A stretch of DNA of 35,330 nt from Clostridia bacterium. GTDB taxonomy: Bacteria > Bacillota > Clostridia > Peptostreptococcales > Acidaminobacteraceae. Under the pieces are notes generated by a model. That model searched no databases. It was not told the DNA's origin and saw nothing but the letters and a program-made list of their open reading frames with translations. The DNA is taken from contig JAFGVN010000054.1 in assembly GCA_016937975.1 (NCBI GenBank), positions 1 through 35,330 of the forward strand. Direction: 5' to 3'. A program made the position numbers and the translations under genes. Within the stretch, counting starts at the first letter, position 1. Each line of letters starts with the position of its first letter. Shown here piece after piece: positions 24,082 to 30,896 of the stretch.

Positions 24082-25366
24082 GAAAGTCATCATAGCTATT
24101 TTAAGTACGATGATCATTACTGCAATTATAACAGCAAGTATAATATTTATGTACTTTGTACCAGAGGATTCTACCGCTGTTAATGAAGTAGATGATCAGC
24201 AACAAGATCAAGTTGCTGATGATACGATCTTGAATGATGCAAAAATTGAAGAACAGAATTTAGATACTGAAGAAGATACCATTGAAGTTAACAAAGATGA
24301 CTATGCATATTTAATGATGTTATATGATAAATACAAGCAAGTGGAAGCGCTAGAGGAGTATATCCGTGAATATTACTATTTGGATGTATCAGATATCGAT
24401 TTTCAATCTGCTATTGCAAAAGGCTTGTTTGAAGCGTTAGATGATCCATATTCTCAATACTTTACGAAAGAAGAGTATAAGGCTTTTACTGAAGTTGCAA
24501 GTGGCAGCTATGAAGGTATTGGTGTGGTTGTAGCTCCTGGTGATGATGGTTTTATTGTTGTTGTTTCACCCATTGCAGACTCTCCAGGTTTTGAAGCGGG
24601 TTTAAAAACAAACGATAAAGTGTTGAAGGTTGATGGCGTTGAATATTCTGCAGATGAATTGGATCAGGCAGTGTTGAACATCCGTGGACCAAAGGATACG
24701 ACAGTCATTTTAACGATTCGTAGAGATGATGAAGTCATGGATATTCCTGTGGTTCGTGGTGAAATAAGACTTGAGGCGGCTGAATCAGAAGTATTGGATA
24801 ACAATATTGGATTGTTGAGACTAGTATCTTTTGATGAAGATGCTGCTTTAGAATTTGAAAATCATTTGAACAGCTTATTGGATCAAGGTGTTGATGGCTT
24901 AATCCTTGATTTGAGAAATAATGGTGGTGGCTATTTAGATCAATGTTTAGAAATTACAGATCACTTATTAGGTGAAGCTGTTATCGTCAAAACAAAAGAC
25001 AATGCTGGTAATGTAGAAATTGAATACTCAGATGCTGATAAAATTGACATTCCTTTAGTTATTTTAGTGAATGGTGGTAGTGCTAGTGCTTCAGAGATTT
25101 TAACTGGCGCTGTTAAAGATAATGAAGCAGGAACGATTGTCGGTACAACTACTTTTGGTAAAGGTTTAGTTCAAACGATGATTCCATTACCATTATATGA
25201 TTATGCAGGATTTAAGTTGACTATTAAGCAATACTTTACTCCAGACGATTATTATATCAACAAAATTGGTATTGAACCTAATGTTTTTATTGAAGACGAC
25301 GAAACGACAGAAGCGGATGAACAGTTTGATAAGGCTGTAGAAATTCTATTGGAGCAAATCCAATAG
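24074..25366 (+). CDS. S41-family carboxy-terminal processing peptidase
   Basis: This 430-residue secreted or membrane-anchored protease has an N-terminal helix (about 4-29), an acidic linker, a helical segment, a PDZ domain (about 145-235: YEGIGVVV through SPGFEAGLKTNDKVLKVDG) and the S41 catalytic core: LILDLRNNGGGYLDQC, VNGGSASASEIL with the nucleophile Ser, and TTFGKGLVQT with the general-base Lys near 362. Such Ctp proteases cut C-terminal tails in the cell envelope. It overlaps the C_GCAxxG_C_C gene; this pairing is not one I recognise. AAAGAGG precedes the ATG. No transcript-end T-run is seen on this strand. Confidence 0.94.
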   Translation: MNKKVIIAILSTMIITAIITASIIFMYFVPEDSTAVNEVDDQQQDQVADDTILNDAKIEEQNLDTEEDTIEVNKDDYAYLMMLYDKYKQVEALEEYIREYYYLDVSDIDFQSAIAKGLFEALDDPYSQYFTKEEYKAFTEVASGSYEGIGVVVAPGDDGFIVVVSPIADSPGFEAGLKTNDKVLKVDGVEYSADELDQAVLNIRGPKDTTVILTIRRDDEVMDIPVVRGEIRLEAAESEVLDNNIGLLRLVSFDEDAALEFENHLNSLLDQGVDGLILDLRNNGGGYLDQCLEITDHLLGEAVIVKTKDNAGNVEIEYSDADKIDIPLVILVNGGSASASEILTGAVKDNEAGTIVGTTTFGKGLVQTMIPLPLYDYAGFKLTIKQYFTPDDYYINKIGIEPNVFIEDDETTEADEQFDKAVEILLEQIQ

Positions 25367-25412
25367 ATTTAGGTCTATGATATGAAATGAAAAACCTGAT
25401 TTCTGAAGAAAA

Positions 25413-25443
25413 ATAACCCCTGAAAAATTTTTTTCAGGGGTTT
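25413..25443 (-). terminator. Terminator of the hisA-PilZ unit
   Basis: A 13-bp stem (25415-25427 with 25430-25442) is followed, on the minus strand, by TTATTTTTC. The plus-strand tail is poor in T, so it chiefly ends reverse transcription, though the convergent peptidase gene may also use it. Confidence 0.8.
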
Positions 25444-25445
25444 GT

Positions 25446-26489
25446 TCATGAGTTGAAATATACATTGACACCAATTGCTACGAAAGCCAATATGACGACT
25501 AATAAGTAATGAATCATAATTTTATTCTTTGAGTGATGATTGTAACTTAAATTAAAAATGAAACTGATAAAGGTTAATAGTAAAGCTACGAATCCTAAAT
25601 GACTTGCTTGTGTTAGAAGTTCGGGTCTGAAATTCCTTGTGAACTGGCCAAAAAAGAGGTTAAGGCCCATATTGGTTTCTCTAAATGCATTCACGAAGAA
25701 AGCATACTCAACAAAGGTAACACACCAAAGAAAAAAAGGTGATATACGAACAAGTTTTTCCATATTGGTCATACTGAAAAAGTCAGAATAATGTTGATCA
25801 GAATCCAAAATTGAAACATAATCTTTCAAATCCATTTGTTTGCGAATGGATTCTGATTGCTTTGTAAAAATGAATTTTAATAAAGCACTGAGCTGTGCAC
25901 CTTTAATGTTAATAAAACTTGCTCTCAACTCATAACGATATGAATGCTCAGGATCAGGATTGCATTCAATGACTTTATATTTCAATTCTAATATAGAATC
26001 ACCAACATCTAAAAATAAAACACCTTCTGATTCAGCCGGTAATTTTGTAGAAACATATCCTTTGATACCATTACCACTTAAATCCTTTGTGAGCATATCA
26101 TATTTCTTATTATCGTGAAGAAGTTCAATGTTTTTTATCAAAGGCAATCTAAAATAATTTCTTCTCTGTATTTGTGAAAATTCACCTGTTCTAACCAACT
26201 CAAGAGTAGATAAAGTACCATCTTTTAATTTGTCAACGACCTTACAACGACAAGATAAAATATCAAATCTATGAACAGAATCTTCTTTTCTTACTGTGAC
26301 TAGATCTAGAGACTGATTTAAGCGAATGGGAAAAGTCTTCCCTTTGGAGATCGGTGCAAAAATACGAATACTAGATTCATCTAAGACTTCTTCTACAATG
26401 GTTTTAAGTTTTATGGGTTTGTTTTGTAGGTCTAATAATTCCAGTTCAACTAAAGTACCCACCTTTAAATTGGTGAAGTTATAATCCAT
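25446..26489 (-). CDS. PilZ-domain protein with three C-terminal membrane helices
   Basis: This 347-residue protein starts with a YcgR-like N-terminal beta domain (about 5-100; IRIFAPISKGKTFPIRLNQS at 41-60) followed by a PilZ domain (about 105-215) with both c-di-GMP motifs: QRRNYFR (Arg109/110, Arg114) and DLSGNG (136-141). It then has a helical linker and three predicted membrane helices (about 251-269, 296-316, 325-345). YcgR-type proteins usually act on the flagellar motor and are soluble; a membrane tail is unusual. No flagellar or cyclase gene is in the window. AAGAGGT lies 5 bases before the ATG on the minus strand, 11 bases after hisA, so both share a transcript. Confidence 0.85.
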   Translation of the reverse strand: MDYNFTNLKVGTLVELELLDLQNKPIKLKTIVEEVLDESSIRIFAPISKGKTFPIRLNQSLDLVTVRKEDSVHRFDILSCRCKVVDKLKDGTLSTLELVRTGEFSQIQRRNYFRLPLIKNIELLHDNKKYDMLTKDLSGNGIKGYVSTKLPAESEGVLFLDVGDSILELKYKVIECNPDPEHSYRYELRASFINIKGAQLSALLKFIFTKQSESIRKQMDLKDYVSILDSDQHYSDFFSMTNMEKLVRISPFFLWCVTFVEYAFFVNAFRETNMGLNLFFGQFTRNFRPELLTQASHLGFVALLLTFISFIFNLSYNHHSKNKIMIHYLLVVILAFVAIGVNVYFNS

Positions 26490-26500
26490 AATTACCTCTT

Positions 26501-27190
26501 TTAAAGTGTTATCATTTTTTCATATATTGCAGTGCCTACAACAGCACCTTCAATATTTTGTGCTTCTAAATATTCTAAATCCTCATCAGAACTAATGCCA
26601 CCTGAAAGTATAATCTTACAGCTGGTTTCATTGACGATAGATTCAACAAATGATCGATTGACACCTGACATGGTACCATCCCTTGAAATGTCAGTGATCA
26701 TAACACGTTTCACATTTAAAAGCATCATGGTATTTAGAAATTCATGAATATTGGTTGAGCTGCTTTCTTCCCAGCCTTCAATGTATACTTCTTCATCATA
26801 GACATCTGCTGCAACAATAATTCTATCAGAATATTCATTGAGCAACTCAATGAGTAGTTCTTCATGTTTGATGGCTGTTGTCCCTAAAACAATATAATCA
26901 ATACCTAGATCCAGTAATTTTTTTGCAGTCTCAAAATTTCGAATACCACCACCGAATTGAATCGGAAGTTGACTTTCTTTTTTTATTTTCAATAGCAAAT
27001 CATAGATCTCCGTTTGACCAGAAAAAACACCATCTAAATCAACAATATGCAAACCGCTAACTTTTGTATCTTTTAGAGTTTTAATCAAGTCTAAAGGATT
27101 TTCAAAATGTGTTTTAAAGCTTTCCAAATCTCCTCTAGTTAATTGAACAATTTTACTGTTTTTTAGATCGATACCAGCAATGAGTTTCAT
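26501..27190 (-). CDS. hisA: HisA-type phosphoribosyl isomerase, isolated copy
   Basis: This 229-residue TIM barrel matches HisA: IAGIDLKNSKIVQLTRGD at the N-terminus with the first catalytic Asp, DLDGVF, QFGGGIRN (phosphate loop), IVLGTTAIK, AADV with the second Asp, TDISRDGTMSG, and LSGGISS with VVGTAIYEK. It isomerises ProFAR to PRFAR in histidine synthesis. The ATG at 27190 is chosen because AGAGGTG precedes it; an upstream frame extension to 27247 crosses the promoter. It is not next to hisB, hisC, hisF or hisH, so a non-histidine role or a scattered pathway is possible. The PilZ gene follows it. Confidence 0.9.
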   Translation of the reverse strand: MKLIAGIDLKNSKIVQLTRGDLESFKTHFENPLDLIKTLKDTKVSGLHIVDLDGVFSGQTEIYDLLLKIKKESQLPIQFGGGIRNFETAKKLLDLGIDYIVLGTTAIKHEELLIELLNEYSDRIIVAADVYDEEVYIEGWEESSSTNIHEFLNTMMLLNVKRVMITDISRDGTMSGVNRSFVESIVNETSCKIILSGGISSDEDLEYLEAQNIEGAVVGTAIYEKMITL

Positions 27191-27217
27191 AAACACCTCT
27201 TTCTTAATCTTATTATT

Positions 27218-27247
27218 ATTATACTCTATTTTTAAAGGAACTATCAA
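27218..27247 (-). promoter_or_regulatory. Promoter of hisA
   Basis: On the minus strand, TTGATA (27247-27242), an 18-base spacer and TATAAT (27223-27218), well placed before the AGAGGTG and ATG at 27190. Confidence 0.65.
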
Positions 27248-27267
27248 TTATTTTGAATTTCCATAAT

Positions 27268-27296
27268 TTGACATTTAATACCATATATTGTAAAAT
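27268..27296 (+). promoter_or_regulatory. Strong promoter of the short SSB gene
   Basis: A consensus TTGACA (27268-27273), exactly 17 bases, and TAAAAT (27291-27296). Transcription would begin near 27301-27303, so the leader is about 12-14 bases and starts at the GGAGG itself. Confidence 0.8.
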
Positions 27297-27314
27297 GATT
27301 GTGGAGGTGATGAA

Positions 27315-27644
27315 ATGAATACAGTACAATTGATTGGAAGATTGACTTCTGATCCTGTCATTACTGAAATTGAAGATGAATATGTTGTTGCCAAATTCAA
27401 TTTAGCTGTAGATAAGAACGTTTCTACAGAGAAAAGAGAGAAGCTAATGGAAGAGGGCAAGCCCGTTGCGAATTTCCCTAGAGTTCAAGTTTGGGGTAAA
27501 CAAGCGAAGTTAGTAGAAACTTATCTCTCAAAAGGTAAAATGGTAGGTGTTGTCGGTGAACTTCAAACAGATGTATATGAGCATACTGACGGTGAAACAC
27601 GTTATGCTACTGTAGTAAACGCAAATCAAATCAAGTTTTTATAG
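27315..27644 (+). CDS. Short single-stranded DNA-binding protein
   Basis: This 109-residue protein is one OB fold of the SSB family: MNTVQLIGRLTSDP at the N-terminus, FNLAVDKN, PRVQVWGKQAKLVETYLSKG, VVGELQTDVYE and ATVVNANQIKFL at the C-terminus. It ends right after the OB fold, lacking the long disordered linker and acidic tail (DDDIPF) that recruits partner proteins in the main SSB. A second, specialised SSB (recombination, competence or mobile-element use) is therefore more likely than the replication SSB. GGAGGTGAT lies 4-5 bases before the ATG. A strong promoter with a very short leader drives it. It diverges from hisA. Confidence 0.85.
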   Translation: MNTVQLIGRLTSDPVITEIEDEYVVAKFNLAVDKNVSTEKREKLMEEGKPVANFPRVQVWGKQAKLVETYLSKGKMVGVVGELQTDVYEHTDGETRYATVVNANQIKFL

Positions 27645-27679
27645 GCAATAAAGCATCAAGTTTTCTCCATAAAAAGTCT

Positions 27680-27716
27680 TTGAAAAAGAGCATGTAGTTT
27701 CATGTTCTTTTTCAAT
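27680..27716 (+). terminator. Rho-independent terminator after the SSB gene
   Basis: A 15-bp stem (27680-27694 with 27701-27715, one G-T wobble) around TAGTTT. The 3' arm itself is rich in T, so a shorter GAGCATG/CATGTTC stem followed by T5 is the likely working form. Confidence 0.8.
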
Positions 27717-27827
27717 TGGGGAAAAAGTTGTAGGATTATTATGCTTTATATTCTTAATGGGTTAAGAAAGTGTTCAACTGAAAATAGCTAGTTTTGAAAA
27801 CACCTTTTATATCTGAAAGTTCTTTGA

Positions 27828-27861
27828 TATAATAAGGTTAGTTTAGAATATATAAAGAGGG
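27828..27861 (+). promoter_or_regulatory. -10 box and ribosome site of the next gene
   Basis: TATAAT at 27828-27833 without a clear -35; transcript start near 27840. AAAGAGGG at 27854-27861 directly abuts an ATG at 27862 but is well spaced for a TTG at 27871. Confidence 0.45.
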
Positions 27862-27870
27862 ATGGTTACT

Positions 27871-28485
27871 TTGAAAACACGAATTGGTGGAATAAGAGGG
27901 TTTCTTACAAAATTAGAATTCTCTTACGATTCTATGTCTAAACATCAGTTTGATGCTGAGCTAGATGAAATCGTAAAATTAGTAGATATTTTAAGAGAAG
28001 AAGCTGCAAGATATTATAAAGAAAAAAGTTTTGATCAATATAGCATTGGTGAATTGGATGATGATACCGATGACGATAGAGGTGTTGTTTATTCTGTCAT
28101 TAATTCAATCCCTTTCTTAGTGAAAAATGTAGATACAGAAGATATTTATGAAGATAATTATCTTGTTAGTTTTTGTGAAGAAAGAACACGTGAATTGATG
28201 AAAGCACGTGCAATCAATACCCATAACGAATTTTGGAAACAACATCAAACCGTAGCGGGTAATGTTTACGGTTCTGTACCAAGCGAGTTGTTGAGAAGAG
28301 AGAATATTGAGACTTTAATTGACTATAGTTGGATTGAAAAAAGTGTTGATATTATTGATTTTAAAGTGAGCGGTTACACAAGAGAACGCATTTTAAAATA
28401 TGTTTCAGAACATTTTAGATCATACATCATTGTAGATGAAATTAGAACAAATTCTTTATTAGTTTTAAGATATAATGATATTTAA
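27871..28485 (+). CDS. Unrecognised 204-residue cytoplasmic protein
   Basis: I recognise no family. The protein opens with a helical, charged segment (KTRIGGIRGFLTKLEFSYDS), then a long helix rich in Glu, Lys and Arg, an acidic stretch (LDDDTDDDRG), a hydrophobic NSIPFLVKN segment, and a mixed C-terminal half ending IRTNSLLVLRYND. There is no signal peptide or membrane helix. The TTG at 27871 has good spacing to GAGGG; the ATG at 27862 touches the ribosome site and is less likely. It has its own -10 box and a terminator downstream, so it is probably monocistronic. Confidence 0.75.
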   Translation: MKTRIGGIRGFLTKLEFSYDSMSKHQFDAELDEIVKLVDILREEAARYYKEKSFDQYSIGELDDDTDDDRGVVYSVINSIPFLVKNVDTEDIYEDNYLVSFCEERTRELMKARAINTHNEFWKQHQTVAGNVYGSVPSELLRRENIETLIDYSWIEKSVDIIDFKVSGYTRERILKYVSEHFRSYIIVDEIRTNSLLVLRYNDI

Positions 28486-28519
28486 AGAAATTGCGATCAT
28501 TCTCTGAATAAATTTTATG

Positions 28520-28542
28520 AAGAGGGAATCGCCTCTTTTTTT
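28520..28542 (+). terminator. Rho-independent terminator after the unrecognised gene
   Basis: AAGAGG (28520-28525) pairs with CCTCTT (28532-28537) around a six-base loop, followed by a T run. A competing longer pairing reaches back to GCGAT at 28492-28496. Confidence 0.75.
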
Positions 28543-28621
28543 GTTTTTAAACCCAATTGTTCAAATTTGAGATTTAGGGTATAGAATGATAAATAACAAT
28601 AAATAGATAGGTAGGTAAAGC

Positions 28622-29500
28622 ATGAAATATAAGATCATTGAAGAAAAATCATCTATGATTCTTATTGATATTTTAAGAAATGAAATGACATTCTCTAGTC
28701 GCTTAATTAGATTGTTAAAAAGAGAAAAGAGAGTTCAAGTCAATGGACATCCCTTATCCTTTAATGCAACTTTACGTATCGGTGATTTAATTACCGTAGA
28801 TATGCCAAAGGAAGAAAATATATTTGAACCTGAGGATATCCCTGTGGAAGTATTATATGAAGATGATGCTTTTATAGTTGTCAATAAACAACCTTTTCTA
28901 GTGGTTCATCCTACCAAAGGTCATCCCACAGGAACATTGGCCAACGGCCTTGCAAATTATATGATTTCGCGTGATGAACTTTATAAAATAAGATTTGCAA
29001 ACCGATTGGATCGAGATACTTCTGGTGCTATGATCATATGTAAAAATGCTTTTGCACAGAAAAAAATTTCGGATCAAATGAACGATAATTCCATTAATAA
29101 ACAATATTACGCTTTAGTTCATGGTAACGTTGAAAAAGATGCTGGCACCATCGATGCACCAATCGACAGGGAATTTGATGATAGTATCATAAGGGTGGTT
29201 ACAGAGGATGGCATGCGTTCAGTGACTCATTATGAAGTCGTTGAGCGATTTGATGGTTATACATTACTTTTAATTACACTTGAAACAGGTAGAACACATC
29301 AAATTAGAGTTCACTTGAAGCATTTGGGACATATTATTGTGGGAGACGAATTATATGGTAGCAATCATCAGTTGATTAATCGACAAGCGCTACATGCCAT
29401 TCATCTGGACTTCAAGGATATCAATGACAATCCTATTGAAATTAATGCACCTCTCTTAGAGGATATGTCTAGTTTATTAGAAAGGTTGAGAAAATCATGA
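28622..29500 (+). CDS. RluA-family pseudouridine synthase
   Basis: This 292-residue enzyme has an N-terminal S4 RNA-binding domain (about 13-72: MTFSSRLIRLLKREKRVQVN) and an RluA catalytic domain (about 80-290). The key motif is FANRLDRDTSGAMIICKN, with the catalytic Asp in RLDRDTSG near 120-127; YYALVHG, ETGRTHQIRVHLKHLGH and ELYG also fit. It isomerises uridine in rRNA or tRNA; the target (RluD-like or other) cannot be told. GGTAGG lies 6-7 bases before the ATG. The next gene starts within its stop (ATGA), so they are cotranslated. Confidence 0.93.
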   Translation: MKYKIIEEKSSMILIDILRNEMTFSSRLIRLLKREKRVQVNGHPLSFNATLRIGDLITVDMPKEENIFEPEDIPVEVLYEDDAFIVVNKQPFLVVHPTKGHPTGTLANGLANYMISRDELYKIRFANRLDRDTSGAMIICKNAFAQKKISDQMNDNSINKQYYALVHGNVEKDAGTIDAPIDREFDDSIIRVVTEDGMRSVTHYEVVERFDGYTLLLITLETGRTHQIRVHLKHLGHIIVGDELYGSNHQLINRQALHAIHLDFKDINDNPIEINAPLLEDMSSLLERLRKS

Positions 29501-30525
29501 GATATATTAAAGATATTCTATTAGAAAAGGCAATTATTCATATTGTTGATCCTAACAGTGATGAGCCTATTATCGCTGCAAAACCTTTAAAAATTACAGA
29601 AGAAGTAGAAGAATTTGTTCGAAAGCATGTTATCAAAAGTTTGAATGATGATGAAACGATATCAAGTCGTTTCTTAAGTGACCAAGTAGAAGTAGCAAGC
29701 AGTATCTTCAGTTGGATTCAAGATGATGAGGTTTTTTATAATCAAAGTGTTGCTTTGACTGAACGGATGTTTAAGTTAATGAAAACAAAAGATATTCCAT
29801 CGGGAGATATGTTGTTTGTTCAATATGTTGCAGATGAGCAAAGATGCTTTGGTTTGATGAAATTGGATTACCAAGTTTCATATATGCATAATATTACTTT
29901 CAGTGAAGATGATTTGGTTGTAGAACTGATTTCACAGGAAATTGGGTTGCCAAGTGTTGGACAACGATTAAAAAAATGTGCCTTTTTCACAAAAGCACCT
30001 GAAAATCAGCTTGAGATGATTGTTCTTGATAAAAAGGAAAAGGTAGAAGATGGACACCAAGATTTTTTTGTGCAAGATTATTTGGAGTGTGTAAAAATAT
30101 CTGATGATACCTTAAAAACAAGAAATTTTAAAAAAACTGTAGAAAAATGGACACAAAAAAATCTTGCTGACCACATTGATATTGCCAGTGAAGTAAGAGA
30201 TTCTGTGAATGATAAGTTGTTGTCTGAAAAGACGATTTCTGTAGAAGCTATTGCAGCTGAAGTATTTGAACAAATTCCAGAGATGAAGGAAAGCTTCAAG
30301 GAAGCTGTTGCAGAAGCTGGGTATAGAGATGGCACTAGTTTTGAAGTGGATCAAAATTGGGTTGAAAAGAAGATGAAATCCAAACAAATTAGAACCGATA
30401 CAGGGGTAGTAATTAAAGGAGAATTTGACTTTTTTAATGATTCACAAAGATTTACAATAAGGAAAAATGGGGACGGAACTGTAGACTATGTTATTAAAGG
30501 CGTAAGAAATGTAGTGGAGCGATAA
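29497..30525 (+). CDS. NdpA-type nucleoid-associated protein
   Basis: This 342-residue protein fits the nucleoid-associated NdpA (YejK) family: IKDILLEKAIIHIVDPNSDE at the N-terminus, then a helical region, GDMLFVQYV, LMKLDYQVSYMHNI, KKCAFFTK, and a C-terminal FFVQDYLECVK with further helices. The family binds bacterial nucleoid DNA; a precise role is not known. A DNA- or nucleotide-binding function in the cytoplasm is likely. It overlaps the pseudouridine synthase gene by four bases and is followed by the 6S RNA unit. Confidence 0.85.
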   Translation: MRYIKDILLEKAIIHIVDPNSDEPIIAAKPLKITEEVEEFVRKHVIKSLNDDETISSRFLSDQVEVASSIFSWIQDDEVFYNQSVALTERMFKLMKTKDIPSGDMLFVQYVADEQRCFGLMKLDYQVSYMHNITFSEDDLVVELISQEIGLPSVGQRLKKCAFFTKAPENQLEMIVLDKKEKVEDGHQDFFVQDYLECVKISDDTLKTRNFKKTVEKWTQKNLADHIDIASEVRDSVNDKLLSEKTISVEAIAAEVFEQIPEMKESFKEAVAEAGYRDGTSFEVDQNWVEKKMKSKQIRTDTGVVIKGEFDFFNDSQRFTIRKNGDGTVDYVIKGVRNVVER

Positions 30526-30549
30526 CTTTATTTTTTAAAAAAACTGTAG

Positions 30550-30555
30550 TATAAT
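30550..30555 (+). promoter_or_regulatory. -10 box of the 6S RNA gene
   Basis: A perfect TATAAT seven bases before the expected RNA start near 30562. The -35 region is AT-rich without a good match. Confidence 0.55.
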
Positions 30556-30561
30556 ATAAAT

Positions 30562-30730
30562 AAGCCTAGGATGTTCGTTGTCAGGTAAAATTCAACCACT
30601 GAATTAGACTTGGGATTTCGAGTTCTACTGTTGATGTCATGCCTTTACTGGAAGATTGATTATGGTAGGCAGATCACCCACCTGCAGGGGTGTGGTGTGA
30701 GATTTTAATGAGGACGGCATCTCGGGTAAA
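30562..30730 (+). ncRNA. ssrS: 6S RNA
   Basis: The 5' part reads CCTAGGATGTTCG and the 3' part GGACGGCATCTCGGG. These match the conserved closing ends of 6S RNA (GAGATGTTCG and CGGCATCTCGG in Escherichia coli), and the two ends can pair over about 10 of 11 positions. The middle has an apical stem (CACCC with GGGTG, 30672-30693) and open regions that suit the central bubble. 6S RNA mimics an open promoter and binds RNA polymerase in slow growth. A T-rich terminator follows. Exact ends are inferred. Confidence 0.9.
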
Positions 30731-30761
30731 TGTCTTTATTTTATAAAGGCATTTTTTTTTT
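30730..30761 (+). terminator. Terminator of the 6S RNA gene
   Basis: ATGTCTTTAT (30730-30739) pairs with ATAAAGGCAT (30743-30752, one wobble), loop TTT, then a run of T to 30761. Confidence 0.92.
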
Positions 30762-30797
30762 GCCCATGAAACTTTTAAAAGAATGGATTTGAGAAGG

Positions 30798-30826
30798 ATC
30801 TTAAGCATACAGGCATAAGATTTTTT
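30798..30826 (+). terminator. Second hairpin terminator after 6S RNA
   Basis: ATCTTA-a-GC (30798-30806) pairs with GC-a-TAAGAT (30813-30821) around ATACAG, followed by TTTTT. It insulates the regulator gene's own promoter from read-through. Confidence 0.55.
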
Positions 30827-30843
30827 CATTATGAAATCAAAGT

Positions 30844-30872
30844 TTGTGCATCATGAGTACAAGTGCTATAAT
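30844..30872 (+). promoter_or_regulatory. Promoter of the MocR-type gene
   Basis: TTGTGC (30844-30849), 17 bases and TATAAT (30867-30872). It lies inside the in-frame extension of the coding frame, so the true start is the later ATG at 30897. Confidence 0.65.
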
Positions 30873-30896
30873 TTTCTTGGTAAAGGAGATAAACTG

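Noticed and set aside
30831-30896. N-terminal extension of the MocR regulator from ATG 30831
   Set aside because: It crosses the promoter (TTGTGC, TATAAT) and has no ribosome site; the family's GntR domain begins just after the ATG at 30897.
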